A program made the translations under genes and the position numbers. 6,813 bases of DNA from Thermoleophilia bacterium. Its GTDB lineage: Bacteria > Actinomycetota > Thermoleophilia > Gaiellales > JAICJC01. The notes below the pieces were generated by a model that saw only the letters and a program-made list of their open reading frames with translations, was not told the origin of the DNA and ran no database searches. How positions within the stretch are numbered: position 1 is the stretch's first letter; each line of letters begins with the position of its first letter. The DNA lies in assembly GCA_025928435.1 (NCBI GenBank), contig JAICJM010000202.1, positions 1-6,813 on the forward strand. Reading direction: 5' to 3'. Of the stretch, positions 1 to 6,580 are shown one piece after another.

Positions 1-235
1 GCCCGCGGACGACGGCGCGGCGCCGGCGCCCGAGGCGCAGGCCTCGGACGCGCCGGCGGAGGCCGCCGCGGCCCCCAAGCCGCGGACGCGCCGTCGCGCC
101 CCGGCCAAGAAGACGGCCAAGGCGGCCGTTGCCGATTCGGAGCCTGCGCCCGAGCCGGCCGCGGCGACGGCCGACGCGGCCGACGGCGACGGCGAGCGCA
201 AGCGCGGCCTGCTGGGGAAGATCCTGGGTACCTGA
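1..235 (+). CDS. C-terminal tail of ribonuclease E/G (partial, 5' end outside window)
   Basis: An open frame enters from the left edge (codons from position 2) and ends at TGA 233-235. The visible 77 residues are low-complexity, rich in Ala, Pro, Glu and Asp, with a basic patch (PKPRTRRRAPAKKTAK, about residues 25-40 of the fragment) and the ending RKRGLLGKILGT. No catalytic domain is in view. The assignment rests on position: in actinobacteria the gene directly before rplU-rpmA-obg is usually the RNase E/G family endoribonuclease, and these proteins often carry disordered charged extensions. RNase E/G cleaves single-stranded RNA during mRNA decay and rRNA processing. GC-rich third positions support this frame. 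It could be another protein with a disordered tail, so the name is inferred from context. Confidence 0.6.
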   Translation, partial: PADDGAAPAPEAQASDAPAEAAAAPKPRTRRRAPAKKTAKAAVADSEPAPEPAAATADAADGDGERKRGLLGKILGT

Positions 236-257
236 GCGTTCCCGGGGCTCTGGTACC
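227..257 (+). promoter_or_regulatory. Hairpin across the RNase stop codon, upstream of rplU
   Basis: GGTACC at 227-232 pairs fully with GGTACC at 252-257. After a T-T mismatch (233/251), GAGC at 234-237 pairs with GCTC at 247-250, leaving a 9-nt loop at 238-246. That makes 10 pairs with one internal mismatch. The stem contains the RNase TGA and ends 12 nt before the rplU ATG. There is no T-run, so it is not a canonical intrinsic terminator. It could be an mRNA processing or stability element between RNase and L21, or a ribosomal-protein control site. The structure is seen in the sequence; the role is inference. Confidence 0.4.
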
Positions 258-259
258 AT
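254..259 (+). promoter_or_regulatory. Possible -10 box before rplU (TACCAT)
   Basis: TACCAT fits the TAnnnT pattern and sits 10 nt before the rplU ATG, which would give an almost leaderless transcript. rplU has no evident Shine-Dalgarno, which agrees with that idea. No convincing -35 is visible, and the box overlaps the hairpin 3' arm, so this is weak. Confidence 0.22.
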
Positions 260-269
260 TCCGCGGCTC

Positions 270-771
270 ATGTATGCGGTGATCAAGATCGGCGGCAAGC
301 AGTACCGGGTCGAGGAGGGCCAGAAGCTCCTCGTCGACCGGCAGCCGCATGCCGCGGGCGACGCGTTCACGCCCGACGTGCTGATGACCGGCGGCGACGA
401 GGTGGTCACCGACCGGTCGAAGCTCGAGGGCGCCGTCTCGGTGCAGGTCGTCGAGCATCTCCGGGGCGAGAAGATCAGGGTGTTCAAGTTCAAGCCGAAG
501 CGCGGCTACCGCAAGACGCGCGGGCACCGCTCGGAGCTGACCCGGATCTCGGTCGAGTCGATCGGCGGCTCGTCCAGGCCGAAGCGGGCGCCCGCCCGCA
601 AGGCCGAGCCGGAGAAGGCCGCGGCCAAGCCCGCCGCGGAGAAGCCCAAGCCCAAGCCGAAGCCCAAGGCGGCGGCGAAGCCGCGTGCAGCGGCCAAGCC
701 GAAGGCGGAGGCGGCCCCGAAGCCGGCTCCCAAGCCGCGGCGCACGAGGGCGAAGAAGGAGGACGCGGCAG

Positions 772-782
<11 letters not shown>
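270..782 (+). CDS. rplU: Large ribosomal subunit protein bL21 with long basic C-terminal tail
   Basis: 170 aa. bL21 binds 23S rRNA in the 50S subunit. Residues 1-100 form the standard L21 domain: it opens [18 protein letters not shown] and contains the RNA-binding stretch [15 protein letters not shown] at about 73-87. That core alone is the usual length of the family (about 100 aa). Residues 101-170 are a low-complexity Lys/Ala/Pro/Arg tail with KP repeats near 126-133, ending [17 protein letters not shown] 270 was chosen because it begins the conserved domain; the open frame continues upstream only as out-of-frame RNase coding sequence. No clear Shine-Dalgarno precedes it. The last 11 nt overlap rpmA, whose ribosome-binding site lies within the tail codons, so the two are probably translationally coupled. 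The identification is certain; the function of the tail is unknown. Confidence 0.97.
642..668 (+). repeat. Tandem 6-nt repeat (AAGCCC) encoding Lys-Pro repeats in the L21 tail
   Basis: Four consecutive hexamers (AAGCCC, AAGCCC, AAGCCG, AAGCCC) followed by AAG encode alternating Lys-Pro. This tract could expand or contract by slippage in six-base steps without breaking the frame, so tail length may vary between relatives. Confidence 0.75.
756..762 (+). promoter_or_regulatory. Shine-Dalgarno of rpmA, inside rplU
   Basis: AAGGAGG at 756-762 is a full match to the anti-SD core, with 9 nt to the rpmA ATG at 772. It fixes the rpmA start and lies wholly within the last codons of the L21 tail. Confidence 0.85.
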
Positions 783-2896
<2,114 letters not shown>

Positions 2897-2926
2897 GCTG
2901 ACCGCGTTCGACATGGGGATCGGCGC

Positions 2927-3277
2927 CTGACAGACACCACCCAGCTCGCGCACCGCATCGCGTCACTGGCAGCGGAGAAGCTCGCCACCGACATCGTGAT
3001 CCTGGACATGCGCGACGTGGTCAGCTACACCGACCATTTCGTGATCTGCTCCGGGCGGAACCCCCGGCAGGCGCAGGCGATCGCCGACCAGATCGCGGAG
3101 GCGCTCAAGCGCGACCGGCTGATGCCGCGTCGCATCGAGGGGCACCGGCAGGGCGACTGGATCCTCCTGGACTACCTGGACGTGGTCGTCCACGTCTTCA
3201 CGCCCGAGGCGCGGTCGTTCTACCGGCTCGAGGCGCTCTGGGGCCAGGTGCCGAGCGAGAAGTACGCGGCCGGGTAG
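2927..3277 (+). CDS. rsfS: Ribosomal silencing factor RsfS (Iojap/DUF143 family)
   Basis: 116 aa from the proposed CTG start. RsfS binds uL14 on the 50S subunit and blocks joining of the subunits, lowering translation when nutrients fall. Family signatures: LATDIVILDMRDVVSYTDHF (19-38), VICSGRNPRQAQAIADQI (39-56), EGHRQGDWILLDYLDVVVHV (71-90) and FYRLEALWGQ (98-107). The only standard starts in frame (GTG 2996, ATG 3008) fall inside the conserved N-terminal region and would remove its first helix. Between the upstream in-frame stop (TAG 2894-2896) and that helix, the only plausible start is CTG 2927, preceded by GGGGAT. An ATG at 2913 lies in another frame and reads only MGIGA before TGA 2928-2930. 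So the start is either CTG or a missing base at the GGGG run hides an ATG start. The family call is secure; the 5' end is uncertain. Confidence 0.9.
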   Translation: MTDTTQLAHRIASLAAEKLATDIVILDMRDVVSYTDHFVICSGRNPRQAQAIADQIAEALKRDRLMPRRIEGHRQGDWILLDYLDVVVHVFTPEARSFYRLEALWGQVPSEKYAAG

Positions 3278-3282
3278 CCGCC

Positions 3283-3690
3283 GTGGAGCAGGAGCGGCGG
3301 TTCACCCTGGAGGAGGCGCAGCGGCTCCTCGACTCGGACTTGCGCGTGCTGGCCGAGCGGATGGTCGAGGAGCGCGCGAGGAGCCGCGATCTCGAGGCCC
3401 GCTGGCGCAAGCTGGTGATCGCGATCGGCTCCAACGGCGGCAACATGGAGCGGCCGGAGGTGCGCGACCTGCGCGCCGCCGTCGAGGCGTCGCACGCCGA
3501 GCTGCAGGAGCTCGTGGCCAGGTTCACCGCCGAGGGCGTGCAGGTCAAGGACATGGACCGGGGCCTGATCGACTTCCCGGCGCAGATCGAGGGCCAGGAC
3601 GCGCTGCTGTGCTGGCACGTGGGCGAGGAGCGGATCGCGTTCTGGCACTCGCCCGAGGAGGGGTTCGCCGGCCGAAAGCCGATCGAGTGA
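3283..3690 (+). CDS. DUF2203 family protein
   Basis: 135 aa. It matches my recollection of DUF2203, a small family of unknown function seen in actinobacteria and some other phyla. The N-terminal half is helical and charged (FTLEEAQRLL near 7-16, long helix about 18-45). The conserved half carries GVQVKD (85-90), GLIDFPA (94-100), LCWHVGE (109-115), FWH (120-122) and GFAGRKPI (127-134). The clustered invariant His, Cys, Trp, Glu and Asp could form a ligand or metal site, but that is inference. The GTG start lies 5 nt after the rsfS stop, with little Shine-Dalgarno, so it probably depends on read-through from rsfS. Its TGA overlaps the next start as GTGA. The position suggests a ribosome- or translation-related role, unproven. 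Confidence 0.85.
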   Translation: MEQERRFTLEEAQRLLDSDLRVLAERMVEERARSRDLEARWRKLVIAIGSNGGNMERPEVRDLRAAVEASHAELQELVARFTAEGVQVKDMDRGLIDFPAQIEGQDALLCWHVGEERIAFWHSPEEGFAGRKPIE

Positions 3691-4232
3691 GCGCCGGGCA
3701 GCACCTGAACTCGGCGCTCGCGGCCGAGGCCGAGGCGTACCGCGCGCTGCTCGCCGGGGAGGATGCCGGGCCGGCGCTCCGGCGGGCCCGCGACGCCTAC
3801 CTGGCGTCGCACGCCGAGACGGGCCCGCGCAGCTGGGGCCGGCTCCTGGGAGCGCTGAAGATGGCGATCCTGGCCGGGGACGGGGTGGAGGCGATCGCGC
3901 GGCAGGCGGCCGATGAGGCCGGGGACGCGGCCTCGCCTGCCTCCGCGTACGTGCGGGCGCTGGCGCAGGTGACGCTGGGCGAGACGCCCGACATCGGGGC
4001 GATGGTGGCGGAGGGCGACTCCTTCGCGCGCACCGGCCGCGCGCTGGCGGCGCTCGCCTCCGGCGACCGGCCGGCCTACGCCGCCGCCCTGGCCGAGATC
4101 ATGGCCGACTTCGAGGCGCGCGGCCAGCACCTCTCCGGGGTGGCGATCGCAGACACGGCGCTCGTCCTGGAACGGCTCGCCGAGCCGCGGGGGATGGCCG
4201 TGCGACCCGCCGGGCCGCTGGTTCCGCGGTAA
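3687..4232 (+). CDS. Uncharacterised helical protein
   Basis: 181 aa; I do not recognise a named family. It is Ala-rich and apparently all alpha-helical, with amphipathic helices at about 5-23, 28-41, 48-64, 66-78, 85-97, 112-126, 128-144 and 149-165, in a pattern that could be a TPR-like or helical-hairpin solenoid. No signal peptide, membrane span or metal motif is visible. The C-terminus is Arg/Pro-rich (RGMAVRPAGPLVPR). Start GTG 3687 was chosen because it overlaps the DUF2203 stop (GTGA), implying coupled translation; the frame is open further upstream but that part lies inside DUF2203. It is the last protein gene before tRNA-Ala. Strong GC3 bias supports real coding. Some helical immunity-type proteins look alike, but I see no toxin partner. 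Confidence 0.75.
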   Translation: MSAGQHLNSALAAEAEAYRALLAGEDAGPALRRARDAYLASHAETGPRSWGRLLGALKMAILAGDGVEAIARQAADEAGDAASPASAYVRALAQVTLGETPDIGAMVAEGDSFARTGRALAALASGDRPAYAAALAEIMADFEARGQHLSGVAIADTALVLERLAEPRGMAVRPAGPLVPR

Positions 4233-4239
4233 CCGGGGG

Positions 4240-4245
4240 TATACT
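4240..4245 (+). promoter_or_regulatory. -10 box of the tRNA-Ala gene (TATACT)
   Basis: TATACT is a near-consensus -10 hexamer, striking in such GC-rich DNA, 12 nt before the mature tRNA 5' end. The -35 region is poor (CTGGTT at 4218-4223 with a 16-nt spacer is the best visible). Transcription would begin about 5 nt upstream of the tRNA, leaving a very short 5' leader for RNase P. Confidence 0.6.
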
Positions 4246-4257
4246 CCGGCCCGACCT

Positions 4258-4330
4258 GGGGCTATAGCTCAGCTGGGAGAGCGCCACGCTGGCAGCGTGG
4301 AGGTCAGGGGTTCGAGCCCCCTTAGCTCCA
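4258..4330 (+). tRNA. tRNA-Ala (anticodon GGC)
   Basis: 73 nt, full cloverleaf. Acceptor 4258-4264 pairs with 4323-4329 and includes G4260:T4327, the G3:U70 pair that is the main alanine identity element. D stem 4267-4270/4279-4282; anticodon stem 4284-4288/4296-4300 with loop CTGGCAG and anticodon GGC at 4291-4293; variable loop AGGTC; T stem 4306-4310/4318-4322 with loop TTCGAGC; discriminator A4330. The CCA end is not encoded and must be added after transcription. It reads GCC and GCU alanine codons; GCC is abundant in this genome. Confidence 0.98.
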
Positions 4331-4373
4331 TCTCGGATTGCCGCTCCATCGGGCCGGAGCGAAGCTGGCCGCC

Positions 4374-4379
4374 TACACT
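4374..4379 (+). promoter_or_regulatory. Possible -10 box of the hemerythrin-like gene (TACACT)
   Basis: TACACT fits TAnnnT and ends 9 nt before ATG 4389, so transcription would start within a few nt of the initiation codon. No Shine-Dalgarno precedes the ATG, as expected for leaderless actinobacterial mRNAs. No clear -35 is visible. Confidence 0.45.
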
Positions 4380-4388
4380 CCCGCGCGC

Positions 4389-5021
4389 ATGGACCGGCGG
4401 GCGGAGTACGAGCGGCTCGGGGTGACGCCGACGCCGGACGACGGCGCACGCTTGACCCGGGAGGCCGCGTGGGACGAGTCGACCCGCCCGCACCGGCCCG
4501 CGTCGGACCCGGACGTGGAGTACACGCGCCGAGGCCGGCTCGTCGGGCGGCACCTGGTCGACGTCCACGACATGCTCCGGCGCGAGCTGGACGAGCTGCG
4601 CGGGGTGCTGGCGGAGGTGCGCGACGGCGCGCGGGGGGCCGGCGAGGCCCGGGCCGCACTGAACGACATGGCGCTGCGGCAGAACGACTGGGCGGTGGGG
4701 GCCTTCTGCGCCCGCTACTGCGGCATCGTGACGCAGCATCACGGGCTCGAGGACGACGCGATCTTCCCGCACCTGGTGCGGAGTGAGGGCGCGCTCGGGC
4801 CGGTCGTCGACCGCCTGCGCGAGGAGCACCTCGCGATCCACGACGCCGTCCAGGCGGTCGACCGGGCGCTCGTCGACCACATCAACCGGCCGGAGAGCTA
4901 CGACGGCATCCAGGCGGCGATCGACTTCCTCACCGACGCGCTGCGCTCGCACCTCTCCTACGAGGAGCACGAGATCGTCGAGCCGCTCGCGCGGCACGGC
5001 TTCTACCCAGGCCAGGTATGA
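4389..5021 (+). CDS. Hemerythrin HHE-domain protein
   Basis: 210 aa from ATG 4389. The predicted fold is a four-helix bundle after a polar N-terminal segment (1-45). Likely di-iron ligands follow the HHE spacing: His55/His60 in the first helix (GRHLVDVHDMLRREL), His117/His118 and Glu121 (QHHGLEDDAIFPHL), His147 and perhaps His151 (REEHLAIHDAV), and His188 with Glu192/193 (LRSHLSYEEHEI). Such bacterial proteins bind O2, NO or iron or act as sensors; which applies here cannot be seen. No membrane segment or attached signalling domain is present, so it is probably cytosolic and single-domain. ATG 4389 is preferred over an in-frame TTG at 4338 because a TACACT box sits just upstream and the extra 17 residues look unlike protein. 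It appears to be an independent unit after the tRNA. Confidence 0.85.
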   Translation: MDRRAEYERLGVTPTPDDGARLTREAAWDESTRPHRPASDPDVEYTRRGRLVGRHLVDVHDMLRRELDELRGVLAEVRDGARGAGEARAALNDMALRQNDWAVGAFCARYCGIVTQHHGLEDDAIFPHLVRSEGALGPVVDRLREEHLAIHDAVQAVDRALVDHINRPESYDGIQAAIDFLTDALRSHLSYEEHEIVEPLARHGFYPGQV

Positions 5022-5069
5022 ACCCCACCTGACGCCTCCCGGCGCCGCGCCTGGAGCATCGAATTCCGC

Positions 5070-5076
5070 AAGGAGG
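5070..5076 (+). promoter_or_regulatory. Strong Shine-Dalgarno ahead of the broken cupin-like gene
   Basis: AAGGAGG at 5070-5076 lies 5 nt before ATG 5082. It is among the best ribosome-binding sites in the window, so a functional gene probably once began here. Confidence 0.6.
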
Positions 5077-5081
5077 ATCTC

Positions 5082-5401
5082 ATGGTGGACGAAGCACGCC
5101 TCGAGCCCGTCGCCTCCGGGCCGGCGCCCGTCAGTCCCGGCTGGGCGTCCCGACGTGGACGAGTACGTCGAGCCCGGCGCAGGGTTCACGCTGCGCGTCG
5201 TCCCGCCCGGCGACCGGCCTTGCGTCCCTTTGCAACCGGCAATCGCAGGGACGACCTGGAGCGGGTGTACGTCCGCTCGGAGCCCGGCTCTGCGACGCGA
5301 CGCGAGCGTCACGGCGGACTCCCCGAACCAGCCCCCGCGGTGCGTGGGGAGTCGGGCGGCCGGGTCGCTGGGACGAGTTGCCCTGGACCCGGGATGCGTG
5401 A
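5082..5401 (+). pseudogene. Decayed cupin-like gene (frameshifted remnant)
   Basis: A perfect ribosome-binding site and ATG 5082 open a frame of 116 codons (to 5432), but only parts look like protein. Codons 5082-5144 read MVDEARLEPVASGPAPVSPG then Trp with GC-rich third positions, resembling the N-terminus of a cupin family common in actinobacteria. From about 5145 to 5235 the same frame turns AT-rich at third positions (GVRRARR-type sequence), while the +1 frame shows strong GC3 and reads EPGAGFTLRVVPPGDRPC (within 5152-5223). Coding signal returns to the first frame at about 5241-5316 (ATGNRRDDLERVYVRS) and ends in the third frame with GRWDELPWTRDA and TGA 5399-5401. The total is shorter than a typical cupin of this type (about 150-170 aa, from memory). 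I infer several frameshifts plus internal loss. The cupin label is from memory of family sequences; a novel 116-aa protein is the alternative. Confidence 0.45.
5317..5353. terminator. Weak inverted repeat between convergent genes
   Basis: GACTCCCC (5317-5324) and GGGGAGTC (5346-5353) form a perfect 8-bp stem with a 21-nt loop. It lies inside the remnant, about 50 nt beyond the stop of the opposing VOC gene. It could help end transcription from either side, but the loop is large and no T-run follows. Confidence 0.2.
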
Positions 5402-5806
5402 TCAGGCGGTGTCCGGGTCCGAGGTGAGCTGAAAGACCGAGATGACCTGGCCGTCGGGGTCGCGGAACCAGGCGATGAGCATGTCGCCGAGGTCGGCGAT
5501 GCCGCGCTCGTCGGTGCGATAGGGGTCGCCGTCGCCCATGATCTCGAGCTGGACGCCGCGCGCGGCGAGATCGTCGACGGTCGCGGCGAGGTCGTCGGTC
5601 TTGAAGGACGCAAGCGGCCAGTCGGCCTGCCCGGCATACGACGCGACGCCGAGCAGGAAGATCCGCGTGCCGCCTCCGGCCCGCGGCGCGCAGCCGCCGG
5701 GCGCCGGCTCGCCCGCGAGGCCGAGCGTGCCTTCGTAGAACGCCCGCGACGCGGCCATGTCGGACACGGGGACGATCGCGCCGACGTGCAGCGTGTGGAG
5801 CTCCAT
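5402..5806 (-). CDS. VOC-superfamily (glyoxalase/bleomycin-resistance fold) protein
   Basis: 134 aa from ATG 5806. Two beta-alpha-beta-beta-beta modules are recognisable: HTLHVGAIVPVSDMAASRAF then YEGTLGL (4-30), and ASFKTDDLAATVDDLAARG (67-85) followed by GDMLIAWFRDPDGQVISVFQL (108-128), the usual VOC ending. The family includes metal-dependent lyases, dioxygenases and drug-binding resistance proteins; substrate cannot be inferred. His7 is a candidate metal ligand, but the usual Glu in the last strand appears as Gln126, so metal use is uncertain. ATG 5806 starts exactly where the domain starts; an in-frame TTG at 5839 would add 11 residues of doubtful value. A GGGAG lies only 2 nt from the ATG, too close for a good Shine-Dalgarno. 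It follows the 95-aa gene by 40 nt, perhaps co-transcribed, and its stop abuts that of the + strand remnant. Confidence 0.85.
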   Translation of the reverse strand: MELHTLHVGAIVPVSDMAASRAFYEGTLGLAGEPAPGGCAPRAGGGTRIFLLGVASYAGQADWPLASFKTDDLAATVDDLAARGVQLEIMGDGDPYRTDERGIADLGDMLIAWFRDPDGQVISVFQLTSDPDTA

Positions 5807-5846
5807 GGCTCCCAGGTGCCCCGGCCGTGGCGCTCTCAACCGGCGG

Positions 5847-6134
5847 CTATGCCGCCTCGTCGGCCTCCTCCGCCAGCTGCGGGGAGAAGCCGATGTAGTT
5901 CAGCTCGTTCGAGATCACCTCGAGCGGGTGGTAGGCGTCCTGGTGCAGGTCGCCGTCTGCGTTCAGCGTGAACGGGATGATGCAGGCGCGCACGAACGCG
6001 AGCCGCTCCACCGCGCGCTCGAGGTTGCGGAGGATGTCGCCGGCGTCGCCGTGATGGATCACGGCGTCGAAGTACGCCGCCATCTGGGCCCGGTAGGCCG
6101 CCTCCTCGGGCGTATCCTGCACGTCGTTCGCCAC
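5847..6134 (-). CDS. Uncharacterised small protein, 95 aa
   Basis: 95 aa from GTG 6134; I do not recognise the family. It is acidic and mostly helical in the first half (EEAAYRAQMAAYFDAVIHHG about 11-29; AGDILRNLERAVERLAFVRA about 31-50), followed by CIIPFTLNADGDLHQDAYHP (51-70), which may be extended, and an acidic end. No signal peptide or membrane span. GTG 6134 was chosen because a GAGGAG Shine-Dalgarno lies 9 nt upstream (6144-6149); an upstream in-frame ATG at 6194 would add 20 Gly/Pro/Arg-rich residues and has no ribosome-binding site. A TTGACA-type promoter lies further upstream. It may share a transcript with the VOC gene 40 nt downstream. GC3 bias supports coding. Confidence 0.7.
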   Translation of the reverse strand: MANDVQDTPEEAAYRAQMAAYFDAVIHHGDAGDILRNLERAVERLAFVRACIIPFTLNADGDLHQDAYHPLEVISNELNYIGFSPQLAEEADEAA

Positions 6135-6233
6135 GAAACCACTCTCCTCGTTCGACTGGGGGCGCGCGCCCGGATGGAAGCCGGGATCTCGCATGCGCCG
6201 TTCGCGGCCCCGGGCGTCCGAGAGGGGTCCGCA

Positions 6234-6266
6234 ACCCTAGCATCCTGCAATAGCTGCCGATGTCAA
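6234..6266 (-). promoter_or_regulatory. Promoter for the 95-aa gene (TTGACA -35)
   Basis: On the minus strand a perfect TTGACA lies at 6261-6266. Two -10 readings exist: GATGCT at 6239-6244 with a 16-nt spacer, or TAGGGT at 6234-6239 preceded by TGC (extended -10 style) with a long 21-nt spacer. Either gives a leader of about 90-100 nt before GTG 6134. That leader includes a GC-rich palindrome at 6160-6171 and a 5-bp hairpin at 6169-6185. This stretch between the two small genes otherwise holds nothing visible. Confidence 0.5.
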
Positions 6267-6291
6267 TCTGCTGACGTTGCGAGAATCGCCG

Positions 6292-6516
6292 CTAGGCGGC
6301 CGTGGCGAGGGCGGCGTACGCGTACGGGTGGTTGAACGCGTTCAGCGCCTGATCGGGTGCGACCGGCAGCTCGAAGCAGGCCCCCGTGTCGCGCTCGATG
6401 ACCTGCACCGAGATCGTGTCGGTGACCGGGTTCCAGAGCAACGTGACCTCGACCCCGTCGGCGCTGCGGTGCGCCAGCTCGCGCCGGCCCATCACGATCG
6501 TCTTCGCGTCTGCCAT
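6292..6516 (-). CDS. Small conserved actinobacterial protein, 74 aa
   Basis: 74 aa. The pattern RRELAHRSADGVEVTLLW (11-28), VTDTISVQVIERDTGACFEL (31-50) and the ending ALNAFNHPYAYAA (57-69) resembles a small hypothetical protein I recall as common in actinobacteria; no function is known to me. It predicts as three or four beta strands followed by a short helix, with a conserved HPYAYA end. No signal peptide or membrane span. The start ATG 6514-6516 has a strong Shine-Dalgarno, GGAGG at 6524-6528, with 7-nt spacing. That site forms the end of a perfect 14-bp inverted repeat, so its translation may be controlled by RNA structure. It lies 64 nt downstream of the permease stop. Confidence 0.8.
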   Translation of the reverse strand: MADAKTIVMGRRELAHRSADGVEVTLLWNPVTDTISVQVIERDTGACFELPVAPDQALNAFNHPYAYAALATAA

Positions 6517-6523
6517 CTCCGCT

Positions 6524-6564
6524 CCTCCGGGAGTCGTGCCTACACCAAGTACGACTCCCGGAGG
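6524..6564 (-). promoter_or_regulatory. 14-bp perfect inverted repeat covering the RBS of the 74-aa gene
   Basis: Positions 6524-6537 pair perfectly with 6551-6564 (14 bp, 13-nt loop at 6538-6550). Read on the minus strand, the 5' arm begins CCTCC and the 3' arm ends GGAGG, which is the Shine-Dalgarno of the gene starting at 6516. In the folded mRNA the ribosome-binding site would be fully paired. Three roles are possible: a translational switch, the terminator of the upstream permease gene (no T-run follows), or a DNA operator. A TAGGCA in the loop could also act as a -10, giving a transcript that lacks the 5' arm. The structure is seen; the role is inferred. Confidence 0.65.
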
Positions 6565-6580
6565 CGCGCGGATTCAGCGG

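Noticed and set aside
129..269. Upstream extension of the rplU frame
   Set aside because: The first 47 codons overlap the RNase tail in another frame and are Arg/Pro/Ser-rich; the L21 domain starts exactly at ATG 270.
4342..4361. 6-bp inverted repeat (CGCTCC/GGAGCG) with 8-nt loop after tRNA-Ala as a terminator
   Set aside because: Short stem, no T-run, and in such GC-rich DNA similar stems arise often by chance; it also lies just upstream of the next gene's likely -10 box.
4099..4659. Minus-strand ORF of 186 codons containing GAKGARTPDLHAASVALSQLSYSP
   Set aside because: Another antisense reading through tRNA-Ala; Pro/Arg/Ala-rich composition shows a shadow frame.
4269..5312. Long minus-strand ORF of 347 codons ending ELRGLEPLTSTLPAWRSPS
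   Set aside because: Its C-terminus is the antisense translation of the tRNA-Ala gene, a well-known false ORF ending, and the rest is antisense to the hemerythrin-like gene.
6288..6300. 5-bp inverted repeat with 3-nt loop at the stop of the 74-aa gene as a terminator
   Set aside because: Too short, overlaps the coding end, and has no T-run.
5757..6335. 192-codon + strand ORF over the VOC/95-aa region
   Set aside because: Antisense to minus-strand genes that have recognisable domains, SD sites and GC3 bias; no family resemblance of its own.
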